DNA of 64,000 bases from DATLGB01 sp038258425 (GCA_038258425.1 JBBSPV010000008.1:35631-99630); one strand, 5' to 3'. Counted from the first letter of the stretch, positions 51,583 through 60,381 are shown. The notes: generated by a model from the sequence alone, not told the origin. Translations and numbers: made by a program.

Positions 51583-51848
51583 GGCGAACTCCTCGGTGCT
51601 GGACCAGGGGTGCCTGCGAGGCGCGCTGGCGTGCAGCGGCCGGACTTCCTGTGACCGCACTCTCGGACGCTGGGCGTCCGTTACTGCGGTCACTCGGTCC
51701 TTGACGGCCCGGGCCGCCCGTGGAGGGCGGCGAGGGATCCCTCGCCCGGCGGCACTCGGTGCGCGGCCGGTTCGGCTGGTCGTCTAGGGGATCAACGCCG
51801 TCGGGCCCGAGGCGTTTCGCTCGCCCGGGTGAGCTGACGCACGCACGC
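51583..51848 (-). ncRNA. structured 5' leader of the RlpA-like gene (candidate cis-regulatory RNA)
   Basis: The 266-nt interval between the sigma factor stop and the GTT start is rich in secondary structure. The most striking element is 51651-51693: a 9-bp stem (GTGACCGCA with TGCGGTCAC), a symmetric 4x4 internal loop, a 7-bp stem (CGGACGC with GCGTCCG) and a 3-nt loop. GGAC/GUCC pairs extend it outward. Further down-strand are an 18-bp perfect palindrome (51729-51746, GGCGAGGGATCCCTCGCC) and a competing hairpin (51713-51731, arms GCCGCCC and GGGCGGC). Secreted cell-wall hydrolase genes of Actinobacteria often carry riboswitches, but I do not find the c-di-AMP (ydaO) consensus. No known RNA class is assigned. 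Confidence 0.55.
51806..51829. terminator. hairpin after the sigma factor gene
   Basis: Arms CCCG(A)GGCG and CGCCCGGG with a 7-nt loop form a G+C-rich stem 20 nt past the sigma factor stop. It lacks a U tract, so it may only attenuate the sigma transcript or separate it from the RlpA leader. Confidence 0.4.
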
Positions 51849-52394
51849 TCAGGCGGTCAGCGCCTGCGGCGTGACCTCGCCGCGCAGCTTTGCGAGCCCG
51901 AGCCGGATACGGCTCTTCGCCGTCCCGAGCGGGATCTTCTCGCGCGCGGCGATCTGCTCCGCGGTCATCCCACCCCAGTAGGCGAGCACGAGCGCCTCGC
52001 GCTGGGCGGAGGGCAGGTCGCGGAGGGCGTCGCGGACGCCGGAGCGGTCGGAGCGGCGCTCCACCGCGAGCTCCGGACGCTCATCGACGCGCGGCTCCTC
52101 GTCGCCGATGTAGAGCTTGAAGCGATCTGTGGCCCGGCCGCGGGACTGGGTTTCCCGCCACAGGTCGACGGCGCGCGAGCGGCCCATGAGGCGCAGGTAG
52201 GTGCCGAGGTCGCCGCGGCGGGCGTCGAACGCCTGCGGTCGTCGCCACAGCCGCAGGAACACGTCCTGGACGACGTCGCCCGACTGGGTGTGGTCGCCCA
52301 GCACGCGGTACGCGGCCGCGTAGACGGAGCGATGATGCGCGTCGTACGCGCGAGCGAACTGCGTGGCGTCCGTGAGGTCGATCGAGTCGGTCAT
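51849..52394 (-). CDS. ECF-like sigma-70 family RNA polymerase sigma factor
   Basis: 181 residues with sigma region 2 (RAYDAHHRSVYAAAYRVLGD, DVVQDVFLRLWRRP) and region 4 (LPSAQREALVLAYWGGMTAEQIAAREKIPLGTAKSR). No regions 1 or 3 are present, as in group 4/ECF factors of the SigK/SigL type. No anti-sigma gene is adjacent; the RlpA-like gene follows after a structured leader. The promoter region at 52397-52428 contains an inverted repeat around its -10. Confidence 0.9.
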   Translation of the reverse strand: MTDSIDLTDATQFARAYDAHHRSVYAAAYRVLGDHTQSGDVVQDVFLRLWRRPQAFDARRGDLGTYLRLMGRSRAVDLWRETQSRGRATDRFKLYIGDEEPRVDERPELAVERRSDRSGVRDALRDLPSAQREALVLAYWGGMTAEQIAAREKIPLGTAKSRIRLGLAKLRGEVTPQALTA

Positions 52395-52396
52395 AA

Positions 52397-52428
52397 CTTT
52401 CAACAAAGGTTATACACAATGTTGAAGG
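52397..52428 (-). promoter_or_regulatory. sigma factor promoter with flanking inverted repeat
   Basis: On the minus strand a TGNTATAAC-type extended -10 (TATAAC, plus-strand 52409-52414) ends 14 nt before ATG 52394. TTCAACA (52399-52405) and TGTTGAA (52420-52426) flank it symmetrically, 14 nt apart; the repeat extends to 8 of 9 bases. This AT-rich island stands out and is a likely repressor or autoregulator site. Confidence 0.5.
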
Positions 52429-52465
52429 TTGGCAAACCCCCGGTCAGGCAACGACACTGAGGCCG

Positions 52466-53008
52466 GTGCGCCGCCTGCTGCCCGTCCTCCTGGGGATCGT
52501 CGTCGTGGTGGGCGGCGGCCTGCTCCTGCTGACCATCGTGCACGACCGCGACGCCGCAGGCGTCGGCGCGCAGAGTGCCCCCGCGGCCGCCGGCCCGGGC
52601 ACGCTCGAGCCCGACCGCGGGGACGCCTCGCGCCCCGGTGCCGGCGCCGGCCGCTTCAGCGTCCCAGCGCCGACCAGCGGCGCGCACGCCTCCCGCACCC
52701 CGCGGCGGGAGGGCCGCATCGACGACGCCGCCCTGCTGCAGGCCCTCGCGCTCGGCGACGTCGCGTTCGTCTACGGCTCGGCCAGGCCACCCCGGGCCCT
52801 CGCCGCGCTGCGTGACGCGCTCATCGGCCCCTTCGACCCCGAGCTTGCGGCCGCCGGGTCGATGGTCCTCCTCGTGCGCCGGCCGGGGACCGCGGGCGTG
52901 CGGGCGCTCGCCTGGAGGCGGCGCCTGGAGGCCACCGGGCCCGCCGACCCGCGGCTGCGCGACTTCGTCGAGGCGTGGCTCGGCAAGGGCGCTGGTAGAA
53001 CGGGGTGA
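52466..53008 (+). CDS. membrane-anchored DUF3105-like protein
   Basis: 180 residues. One N-terminal membrane helix (LLPVLLGIVVVVGGGLLLLTI) is followed by an Ala/Gly/Pro linker and a C-terminal domain from about residue 85. The C-terminal pattern GDVAFVYGSARPPRALAALRD, VRALAWRRRLEA and LRDFVEAWLGKG resembles the DUF3105 family of actinobacterial exported proteins, though it lacks that family's usual HxxxG histidines. GTG 52466 is the start. It overlaps nadE by one base (TGATG). Confidence 0.6.
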   Translation: MRRLLPVLLGIVVVVGGGLLLLTIVHDRDAAGVGAQSAPAAAGPGTLEPDRGDASRPGAGAGRFSVPAPTSGAHASRTPRREGRIDDAALLQALALGDVAFVYGSARPPRALAALRDALIGPFDPELAAAGSMVLLVRRPGTAGVRALAWRRRLEATGPADPRLRDFVEAWLGKGAGRTG

Positions 53009-54750
53009 TGCCCCGCTCCCTCCCCCCCTTGCGCCTCGCGCTCGCGCAGGTCAACGTCCGCGTGGGCGACGTCGAGGGCAATGTCGCCAAGCTGCGGGAC
53101 TGGATCGACCGGGGCCGCGACGAGGGCGCCGAGGTCGTCGTGGCCCCGGAGCTCGCCATCTCGGGCTATCCGCCGGAGGACCTGCTGCTCAAGGAGCACT
53201 TCCTGGGTGCCTGCGCCGAGGGCCTCCAGGCGCTCGCGCGCGAGACGGAGGGCGTCGTGGCGCTCGTCGGCTTCCCCGAGCGCGCCGACGACGTCTACAA
53301 CGCCCTCGCGGTCATCGCCGACGGCGCCGTTCAGGCCGTCTACCGCAAGTGCGACCTGCCCAACTACTCCGTCTTCGACGAGCAGCGCTACTTCCAGCGG
53401 GGCGAGGCGGGCGGACTGGTCGAGCTCGGCGGCGCCCGGCTCGGCCTGACCATCTGCGAGGACATCTGGACGCCCGGCCCGCCCGCGTCGGCCGAGGCGC
53501 TGGCCGGCGCCCAGCTGATCGTCAACGCGTCCGCCTCCCCCTACCACCGCGGCAAGGGCCGCCAGCGCGAGCGAATGGTCGTCCAGCGCGCGCGCGACAA
53601 CCTCTGCGCCTTCGCGTTCTGCAACCTCGTCGGCGGCCAGGACGAGCTCGTCTTCGACGGCTACTCCGTCGTGGTCGACCACGAGGGCACGGTGCTGGCC
53701 CGTGGGCCGCAGTACGCCGAGGGCCTCGTGCACGCCGCCGTGGACCTGCACGCCGCCGGCACGGCGCGCCTCCGCGACGCGCGGCTGCGGCCGTCCGTGC
53801 GCTCCCAGCTGCAGCACGTGGACCACCTGGCCGTGCTCGAGCGGCGCGAGCCCGACCCTGCGGCCGATCCGGCGGCGGGCGCCGACGTCCACGAGCCGCT
53901 CGAGGACCTCGCGGACGTCTACGGCGCGCTCGTGCTCGGCACGCGCGACTACGTCGACAAGAACGGCTTCGAGCGCGTGTGCCTCGGCCTGTCCGGCGGG
54001 ATCGACTCCTCCCTCGTGCTGACCGTGGCCGCCGACGCGCTCGGGCCGGAGCGGGTGACCGCCGTGACCATGCCGTCGCGCTACTCCTCCGAGGGCACGC
54101 GCACGGACGCGGAGCTGCTCGCCGCCAACCTCGGCGTGGAGCTCCTCGAGATCGCCATCGAGCCGGCCTTCGAGGCGTTCGAGGGCATGCTCGCGCAGAC
54201 CTTCGACGGGCGTGAGCGCGACGCGACAGAGGAGAACCTGCAGGCCCGGATCCGCGGCAACCTCCTGATGGCCATGTCGAACAAGTTCGGCTGGCTCGTG
54301 CTCACCACGGGCAACAAGTCCGAGACGAGCGTCGGCTACTCGACGCTCTACGGCGACACGGCGGGCGGCTTCGCGGTCATCAAGGACGTGGCGAAGACGC
54401 TCGTCTACGAGCTGATCGCCTTCCGCAACGCCCGCGATGCCGACCATCCGGTGCCCGAGTCGATCATCACCCGGCCGCCGAGCGCCGAGCTGCGCGCCGA
54501 CCAGCGCGACGACGACTCGCTGCCCGACTACGACACCCTGGACCGCATCCTCGAGCTCGCGATCGAGCACGACGCCTCGCCCGAGCAGCTGCTCGCCGCC
54601 GGCTGTCCCGCGACGGAGCTCGAGCGCATCCTGCGACTCGTGGACGTCAACGAGTACAAGCGCCGTCAGCAGCCGCCCGGCGTGCGCATCTCCGAGCGCG
54701 CCTTCGGCCGCGACCGCCGGATGCCGATCACCAACGGCTTTCGCGGCTGA
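53008..54750 (+). CDS. nadE: glutamine-dependent NAD+ synthetase
   Basis: 580 residues: an N-terminal nitrilase-fold glutaminase (Glu in APELAISGYPPEDLL, Lys in YRKCDLPNY, Cys in LTICEDIW) and a C-terminal synthetase with the ATP-pyrophosphatase loop LSGGIDSSLVL. It amidates nicotinic acid adenine dinucleotide to NAD+ using glutamine-derived ammonia channelled between domains. The signature LTTGNKSETSVGYSTLYGD is intact. ATG 53008 shares a base with the preceding stop. The 3' end overlaps the convergent LuxR gene by 23 nt. Confidence 0.95.
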   Translation: MPRSLPPLRLALAQVNVRVGDVEGNVAKLRDWIDRGRDEGAEVVVAPELAISGYPPEDLLLKEHFLGACAEGLQALARETEGVVALVGFPERADDVYNALAVIADGAVQAVYRKCDLPNYSVFDEQRYFQRGEAGGLVELGGARLGLTICEDIWTPGPPASAEALAGAQLIVNASASPYHRGKGRQRERMVVQRARDNLCAFAFCNLVGGQDELVFDGYSVVVDHEGTVLARGPQYAEGLVHAAVDLHAAGTARLRDARLRPSVRSQLQHVDHLAVLERREPDPAADPAAGADVHEPLEDLADVYGALVLGTRDYVDKNGFERVCLGLSGGIDSSLVLTVAADALGPERVTAVTMPSRYSSEGTRTDAELLAANLGVELLEIAIEPAFEAFEGMLAQTFDGRERDATEENLQARIRGNLLMAMSNKFGWLVLTTGNKSETSVGYSTLYGDTAGGFAVIKDVAKTLVYELIAFRNARDADHPVPESIITRPPSAELRADQRDDDSLPDYDTLDRILELAIEHDASPEQLLAAGCPATELERILRLVDVNEYKRRQQPPGVRISERAFGRDRRMPITNGFRG

Positions 54751-57226
54751 CCGGCGGCTCGGCCCCCACGCCGAGCCCGCGGGCCAGCGTGGCCGCCTGC
54801 ACGCGGCTGCGGACGTCGAGCTTGCGCAGGATGTTCGAGACGTGCACCCCCGCGGTGCTCGGGCTGATGAACAGCTCGGTGGCGATCTCGCGGTTCGTAC
54901 GGCCCTCGCTGAGCAGCGCGAGCACGACCTGCTCGCGGTCCGTGAGCAGGTTGGAGACCGCCGAGCGCCACCGCGGCGCCTCGGGGCTGGCGAGCTGCCG
55001 GGCGAGCTCGTCCGCCATCTGGACGGCCTGCTCGAGCCCGCCCGCCCGCCCTCCGGCGCGGTGGCGCTCGAGGTCCGAGGGCGACAGGCGCTCGCGCAGC
55101 CCGGTGAGGACATGCTCGAGGTCGGCCACCTCCACCGGCGGCACGGGCGCCAGGAGCGCCTCGCGCAGCGCTTCGGCGGCGCCGAGCAGCTCGGCCGCGC
55201 AGACGGGTTCGACGCGCACGAGGAGGCCGCTGAGCTCCTCCAGCACGCTCGCCGTGCGCCACCGGTCGCCGAGCTCGACGTGCAACAGCAGGCTCAGGCG
55301 CAGCAGGGCGGCGGCCCGCGGCAGGTCGTGCTCACGGCGCGCGACGATGGCGAGCTCGTGCCGGGCCCACGCGACGCCCTCCCGGTAGCCGACGCGCTCC
55401 GAGATGGCCAGGGCCTCCTCGAGGCGCTCCCGGGCGCGGGCCTGGTCGCCCGCATAGCCGGCGCTCGCGCCGAGGTTGACGAGCGCCGCCGCCGTCGCCT
55501 GCTCGGCACCGACGCCGCGGAAGTGCTCGAGCGCCGCGGCCCCCAGCGTCTCGGCTCGCTCCAGGTCCCCGACGAGCCAGGCCGCGAAGGCGAGGTAGTC
55601 CTCCGACACGGCTACGCCCAGCGGATCGCCGAGCTCGTCCCACACGGCCCGGGCCTCCCCGTGGCGCACCTGCGCCTCGGCGTAGCGCCCCTGCTCGCGG
55701 GCGATCGACCCCAGGCGCTGGAGGGCACCGGCCTCGCCGGGACGGTCGCCGAGCTCCCGGCGCAGCTCGAGCGCCGCCTCGAGCCGCGTCGTGGCGAGCG
55801 GGTAGTCGCACTGCAGGAAGGCGAGCACCCCCGCGCCGGCCAGGACCCCCGCCCGGACGGCGGGCGCCAGCCGGTCGGCCACGGTGACCGACCGCTCGAG
55901 CCAGGCACGGGCCTCCTGGTAGCTGCCGTCCACGCTCCAGAAGGGCCACAGCACCCCGACGAGGCGCCCCACGAGCTCGGGCTCATCCATCGACTGGCGG
56001 GCCAGCGCCGCCCGGAGGTTGTCCTGCTCGGCCTGCAGGCAGGCGAGCCACGCGGCCTGGTCGCCCGAGGCGAGCTCGCACTGCGCCCGCTCGGCGAGCT
56101 CGAGGCACCACGCTGCGTGGGCGGCGAAGACCGCCTCGCGCTCGCCGCTGCGCTCCAGGTGCTCGCCGGCGTACTGGCGCACGGTCTCCAGGAGGCGATA
56201 GCGCGTGTCCCCCCCGCCGCCGTTGACGACCTGCACGAGCGAGTGGTCGATGAGCCCGGCGAGCAGCTCGAGCACGTCGAGCCGCTCCGCCCCGGCCGCG
56301 GCACCCACCGTCTCGGCGCCGTCGAGCGAGAACGTCCCCCGGAACGCCGCCAGCCGCCGGAAGAGCACCTGCTCGCCCGGGCTGAGCAGGCGGTGGCTCC
56401 ACTCCAGCGCGGCGTGCAGCGACCAGTGGCGCTCGGGGGCCGCGTGGTCGGCGTGCCGCAGAAGGCGGCTGTCGTGCTCGAGCCGGTCCGCGATCTGGTC
56501 CAGGCTGAGCACGGAGACGCGCGCGGCGGCCAGCTCGATGGCCAGCGGCATGCCGTCCAGGCGCCGGCAGAGCCGGGTGACGGCCGCCGTGGTGTCCGCC
56601 GTGACCGCCAGCGACGGCGCGGCCCGCGCGGCCCGCTCGAGGAACAGCTCGACCGCCCCGTCCTCGCCGGCCGGGTCCTCCGGGGCCGCGACGGCGAGGC
56701 CCTCGACGCGGAAGAGCTGCTCGCCGGCGATGGCCAGCGGCTGGCGGCTGCTCGCCACGATGCGCAGTCGCGGGCTGATCCCGAGGAGGGCGACGATGAG
56801 CTCGGCCGCGGCGTCGACGACCCGCTCGCAGTTGTCCAGCACGAGCAGGGCCGGCTCGGCGGCGAGCCGCCGAGCGATCGCCGTGTGCGCCGGCTGGGCG
56901 AGCGGCGGCGTGAGCCCCACCCCGGCGGCCACGTGCTGGTGGAGCACCGACGGGTCCGCGACGGCCGCGAGGTCGACCCACCAGACGCCGCCGGGATGGT
57001 CGTCGCGGCTCGCCGCCGCGACCGCGAGCGCGAGCCGGCTCTTGCCGCAGCCGCCGGGGCCCGTAAGCGTGAGCAGCCGGGTGTCCACGAGCAGGGTCTC
57101 GAGCTCGGCCAGCTCGCGCCGGCGGCCGATGAGCGGCGTCAGCTCGGCGGGCAGGTCACCGGCAACCGGGTCCTCGAGCCTCTCGCTGGGATGTGGGTCG
57201 TCCACCGGGGTTCTGTCCCTAAGCAT
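54728..57226 (-). CDS. large ATPase-LuxR transcriptional regulator
   Basis: 832 residues of the LuxR/AfsR-like class. The N-terminal NACHT/AAA-type ATPase has Walker A GPGGCGKS (56-63), Walker B LLVLDNCE, and TPLIGRRRELAELE before it. A TPR-like central region (about 400-720) follows, then a C-terminal LuxR helix-turn-helix (LTDREQVVLALLSEGRTNREIATELFIS). Such proteins couple ATP-dependent oligomerisation to transcription activation. ATG 57226 is used; longer upstream frames cross the intergenic gap. The target genes are unknown. Confidence 0.88.
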   Translation of the reverse strand: MLRDRTPVDDPHPSERLEDPVAGDLPAELTPLIGRRRELAELETLLVDTRLLTLTGPGGCGKSRLALAVAAASRDDHPGGVWWVDLAAVADPSVLHQHVAAGVGLTPPLAQPAHTAIARRLAAEPALLVLDNCERVVDAAAELIVALLGISPRLRIVASSRQPLAIAGEQLFRVEGLAVAAPEDPAGEDGAVELFLERAARAAPSLAVTADTTAAVTRLCRRLDGMPLAIELAAARVSVLSLDQIADRLEHDSRLLRHADHAAPERHWSLHAALEWSHRLLSPGEQVLFRRLAAFRGTFSLDGAETVGAAAGAERLDVLELLAGLIDHSLVQVVNGGGGDTRYRLLETVRQYAGEHLERSGEREAVFAAHAAWCLELAERAQCELASGDQAAWLACLQAEQDNLRAALARQSMDEPELVGRLVGVLWPFWSVDGSYQEARAWLERSVTVADRLAPAVRAGVLAGAGVLAFLQCDYPLATTRLEAALELRRELGDRPGEAGALQRLGSIAREQGRYAEAQVRHGEARAVWDELGDPLGVAVSEDYLAFAAWLVGDLERAETLGAAALEHFRGVGAEQATAAALVNLGASAGYAGDQARARERLEEALAISERVGYREGVAWARHELAIVARREHDLPRAAALLRLSLLLHVELGDRWRTASVLEELSGLLVRVEPVCAAELLGAAEALREALLAPVPPVEVADLEHVLTGLRERLSPSDLERHRAGGRAGGLEQAVQMADELARQLASPEAPRWRSAVSNLLTDREQVVLALLSEGRTNREIATELFISPSTAGVHVSNILRKLDVRSRVQAATLARGLGVGAEPPVSRESRW

Positions 57227-57468
57227 CCCGCACCGTCCGGCTGAAGACGAGCGACATCGTCCCGGAGGGGACCAGCGCGGTCGTGAAGCCGCCGCTGGTC
57301 GGGTTGGTCGCTCGCCCGATGCGCAGGCCGGGCCGGTCGTCGAGCATGCCGGCAATGACGCGCAGGCACCCAGAACCTTCCCGCGCGGACCACCGAAAGG
57401 ACGCCACCAGGCACAGCTTCCTCGGCTGCGAGCACCGCGGCCTCGAGGCGGCGGCCGGCTGAGGCGCC

Positions 57469-58665
57469 TCAGGCGATGGTCGTCGGCGAGCCGCTGGAGG
57501 TGGCGTCGCGCACCCATCGCGAGCGGGCCGGGATGCGGTTCCAGTCGCAGCGGTCGGCGTAGCGGCTCGCGATCTCGGTGACCTCCTGCAGGAGGTCGTC
57601 GCGGAGCGTCAGCGGCTGCAGGCCGAGGGCGAGGAGCTGGCGGTTCTCGACCGCCAGCTCGTTCTCCAAGGCCTCCTTGCGCGGGTTCTCGACGAGCTCG
57701 ACCTCGGCCCCCGACATCTCGGCCACGAGCTCGGCGAGCTCGCGGACGCGGTGGACCTCGGTCATCTGATTGAAGATGCGGACGCGCTCGCCCGTGGCGG
57801 CCGGGTGCTCGACGGCGAGCTGCACGCAGCGGACGCTGTCCTGGAGGTGGATGAAGGCCCGCTTCTGTCCGCCGGTGCCGTGGACGGTGAGTGGGTGACC
57901 GACGGCCGCCTGCATCAGGAAACGGTTCAGGACCGTGCCGTAGTCGCCGTCGTAGTCGAAGCGGTTGATGAGCCGATCGTCGCGGCGCGTCTCGTTCGTC
58001 TGGGTCCCCCAGACGATGCCCTGGTGCAGGTCCGTGACGCGCACGCCGTCGTTGCGGTTGTAGAACGCGAACAGCAGCTGGTCCTGGCACTTGGTCAGGT
58101 GGTAGACGCTGCCCGGGCTGGCCGGGAAGAGGATGTCGCGCTCGATCTCGCCCTCGGTCGAGTCGAAGCGGACGTGCAGGTAGCCCTCCGGCAGGGTCAG
58201 GCTCGCCGCGTCGTAGCCGTAGACGCCCATGGTGCCCAGGTGCACGACGTGGGCGTCGAGGTCGGCCTCGACGAGCGCCGCCAGGAGGTTGTGCGTCGCG
58301 TTGACGTTGTTGTCGACCGTGTAGCGCTTGTGCCGGGCGCTCTTCATGGAGTAGGGGGCGGCGCGCTGCTCGGCGAAGTGCACGACCGCGTCCGGGCGAC
58401 GCTCGCTGAGCACCCGCAGGAGCCCGTCGAAGTCCTGCGCGACGTCGAGCTCCTGGATCTCGATCTCGCGGCCGGAGATCTCCCGCCAGGCCGCGACCCG
58501 CTCCCCGAGCGACCGGATCGGCGTCAGCGAGGTCACGCCGAGCTCCTCGTCGGCCTGCCGGCGGGCGAAGTTGTCGGCGATGGTCACGGCGTGGCCGGCC
58601 GCCGACAGGTGCAGCGACGTGGGCCACCCGCAGAAGCCATCACCACCGAGGACGAGGACGTGCAC
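57469..58665 (-). CDS. sqdB: UDP-sulfoquinovose synthase
   Basis: 398 residues, an extended SDR/epimerase. The NAD motif is GGDGFCGWP, and the SQD1-specific segments include HFAEQRAAPYSMKS, TMGVYGYD, SVYHLTKCQDQLLFAFYNRND and HQGIVWGTQTNET. It converts UDP-glucose plus sulfite to UDP-sulfoquinovose, the precursor of sulfolipid headgroups or sulfosugar glycans. GTG 58665 has a -10 box 6 nt upstream. The usual partner sqdX is not in this window; a GT2 and membrane proteins lie upstream instead. Confidence 0.92.
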   Translation of the reverse strand: MHVLVLGGDGFCGWPTSLHLSAAGHAVTIADNFARRQADEELGVTSLTPIRSLGERVAAWREISGREIEIQELDVAQDFDGLLRVLSERRPDAVVHFAEQRAAPYSMKSARHKRYTVDNNVNATHNLLAALVEADLDAHVVHLGTMGVYGYDAASLTLPEGYLHVRFDSTEGEIERDILFPASPGSVYHLTKCQDQLLFAFYNRNDGVRVTDLHQGIVWGTQTNETRRDDRLINRFDYDGDYGTVLNRFLMQAAVGHPLTVHGTGGQKRAFIHLQDSVRCVQLAVEHPAATGERVRIFNQMTEVHRVRELAELVAEMSGAEVELVENPRKEALENELAVENRQLLALGLQPLTLRDDLLQEVTEIASRYADRCDWNRIPARSRWVRDATSSGSPTTIA

Positions 58666-58671
58666 GCCCGG

Positions 58672-58677
58672 AGCTTA
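58672..58677 (-). promoter_or_regulatory. -10 box TAAGCT of sqdB
   Basis: Minus-strand TAAGCT ends 6 nt before GTG 58665 and overlaps the stop of the upstream membrane protein gene, so sqdB can be transcribed alone. Confidence 0.42.
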
Positions 58678-59526
58678 TGGCGTGACGGGCTCGGAGCCCG
58701 TTCGGGTCTCTTCGACACCCGGGCTGGACGGGCGTCCGACGAGGACGAGGACGAGAAGCTCGGCGCCGATCGTCGCCAGGCGCAGCGCGACCGCGCCCGC
58801 GGCCAGGTCCCCCCGTCCCAGCTGTCCGTGCATGAGGGCGAGGTACGCCGCCTCCCGGACGCCGAGGCCGCCGGGCGCGATGACGACGACGAGGCCGGCG
58901 GCCCAGGCCAGGGTGGCCGCACCGGCGATCGCCGCCGGGTCGGCGAAGCCCGAGACGGCGCTCTGGGCGAAGATCGCGGCGACGGCGTAGGCGGCGAAGG
59001 CCCCGACGTAGAGCACGGTCGTGCGACCCGTGCGCCATCCGTCGACCCGGCTGCGGACCGCCGCGAGCCGGGCGAGGACCAACGGCGCCGCCGGCGTGAG
59101 GACGAGCGCGAGCCACTCGGGCCGCCCGGCCAGGGTCAGCGCCACGCCGGCGACGGCCAGGCCGGCGCAGAGGGACACGAGGTTCTCGGTGAAGACCGTG
59201 AGCAGGCGGTCGGTCGCCGTGCCGGATACGGAGACGACGCGGGAGGCCGGGCCCCAGAAGCCTCCCGGCAGGTAGCGCAGCGCCTGCGTGCGGCACCACA
59301 GGCTGGCACCGGCCCGGGAGGCGCGCCCGTCGGCGAGCACGCCCCAGCCGGCCGCGAGCAGGCTCCACCACACGAGGGCGGCGACGAGCGCCGGAAGCAG
59401 CCACGGCCACCGGAGGTCGGCGAAGGAGGCGTCGCGGACGGCCGTGACGGCGACGGAGACCACGAGCGCCAGCGCGACGACGTAGCCGACGGCCCGCGCG
59501 AGGGCGACGAGCCGGCGGACGGTCAT
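58675..59526 (-). CDS. LPG-synthase-type (AglD/MprF-like) integral membrane protein
   Basis: 283 residues with six or seven hydrophobic helices. The pattern (WWSLLAAGWGVL, then LRYLPGGFWGPASRVV and APGGLGVREAAYLALM) is that of the lysylphosphatidylglycerol synthase TM-region family. These proteins flip or modify lipid-linked groups. The start overlaps the stop of the GT2 gene (ATGA), so both act together. The protein lacks an aminoacyl-transferase domain. Confidence 0.82.
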   Translation of the reverse strand: MTVRRLVALARAVGYVVALALVVSVAVTAVRDASFADLRWPWLLPALVAALVWWSLLAAGWGVLADGRASRAGASLWCRTQALRYLPGGFWGPASRVVSVSGTATDRLLTVFTENLVSLCAGLAVAGVALTLAGRPEWLALVLTPAAPLVLARLAAVRSRVDGWRTGRTTVLYVGAFAAYAVAAIFAQSAVSGFADPAAIAGAATLAWAAGLVVVIAPGGLGVREAAYLALMHGQLGRGDLAAGAVALRLATIGAELLVLVLVGRPSSPGVEETRTGSEPVTP

Positions 59527-60326
59527 GCGGCCGGCTGCGGGCGGCGCGCTCGCCACCAGGTCCCGAGGATGACGCGGGCGTAGCGCGCGCCGTAGAGCAC
59601 GTTGTGCCCCTTCTTGGACTGGCCGGCGACGCGCTTGCGCATGACGACCGGACGCTCGGTCACCCGGTAGCCGGCGGCGATCGCCCCGATCAGCAGCTCG
59701 GACGTCTGGTACTGGACCTGCTCCTGGCGGACCGTCGCCGTCAGCTCGGCCCGCATCGCCCGGAAGCCGCTGGAGCTGTCCGTGACCCGCGTCCCGGTCA
59801 GGCGGCGGATGAGCCACGCGAACACGTGGACCCCGGCGCCGCGCAGCGCGTCGTCGTCCTCGGTGGCGCCCAGCACGCGGGACCCGATCACGAGGTCCGC
59901 CTCGCCCGCGGCGACCGGCGCCAGCACCCCGGGCAGCTCGGCGGGGTTCCACTGCCCGTCACCGTCGAGCGTGACGATGTACTCGGCCCCGTGGTCACGG
60001 GCCAGCTCGTAGCCGACGCGGAGGGCGATCCCGTGCCCGCAGTTGCGCTCGAGGCGGGCGACGAGCGCCCCCGCCGCAGCCGCGGCCGCCGCGGTCCCGT
60101 CCGCGGAGCCGTCGTCGACGACGAGCGTCCGCACGGCCAGCCCGCAGGCCTGGGCGGGGACCTCACCGACCACGCCCGCGATCGCCGGAGCCTCGTCCAA
60201 CGCGGCGATCACGGCGACGACCGCCGGCAGCCGCAGGCCGGGGTGCGCGTCGGCGAAGGCGCGGACGGCCTCGTCACGGACCTGCTGTGCGTACGGGGTG
60301 CGCGTCTTGACGCTGGTCGTGCCCAC
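59523..60326 (-). CDS. GT2 family glycosyltransferase (polyprenyl-phosphate type)
   Basis: 267 residues. The GT-A fold motifs are VVAVIAALDEAPAIAGVV, VVDDGSADGT and the metal-binding VTLDGDGQWNP, followed by SSSGFRAMRAEL, as in dolichol/undecaprenyl-phosphate glycosyltransferases. It transfers a sugar from a nucleotide donor to a lipid carrier. No C-terminal membrane helices are seen. It overlaps the membrane protein gene downstream. The donor could be UDP-sulfoquinovose, but this is speculative. Confidence 0.85.
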   Translation of the reverse strand: MGTTSVKTRTPYAQQVRDEAVRAFADAHPGLRLPAVVAVIAALDEAPAIAGVVGEVPAQACGLAVRTLVVDDGSADGTAAAAAAAGALVARLERNCGHGIALRVGYELARDHGAEYIVTLDGDGQWNPAELPGVLAPVAAGEADLVIGSRVLGATEDDDALRGAGVHVFAWLIRRLTGTRVTDSSSGFRAMRAELTATVRQEQVQYQTSELLIGAIAAGYRVTERPVVMRKRVAGQSKKGHNVLYGARYARVILGTWWRARRPQPAA

Positions 60327-60381
60327 GGCCCTCCATCGGTGTCGCGGCTCGGCCGCGGTGATTGCCGGCGGACCGGCACTC

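Noticed and set aside
51831..51840. CGUCAGCUCACC-like segment resembling the 3' end of a c-di-AMP riboswitch
   Set aside because: It lies at the 5' end of the leader, where its 5' partner would have to be inside the sigma factor coding sequence; the other ydaO motifs are absent.
57219..57407. 62-residue minus-strand frame in the 242-bp gap upstream of the LuxR gene
   Set aside because: No family, no ribosome site, overlaps the LuxR start by 8 nt. The end (GGFTTALVPSGTMSLVF) could be a gene remnant, but the evidence is too weak.
57227..57468. Intergenic gap between the LuxR regulator and sqdB
   Set aside because: Examined on both strands; no convincing gene, hairpin or promoter was seen apart from the weak frame above.
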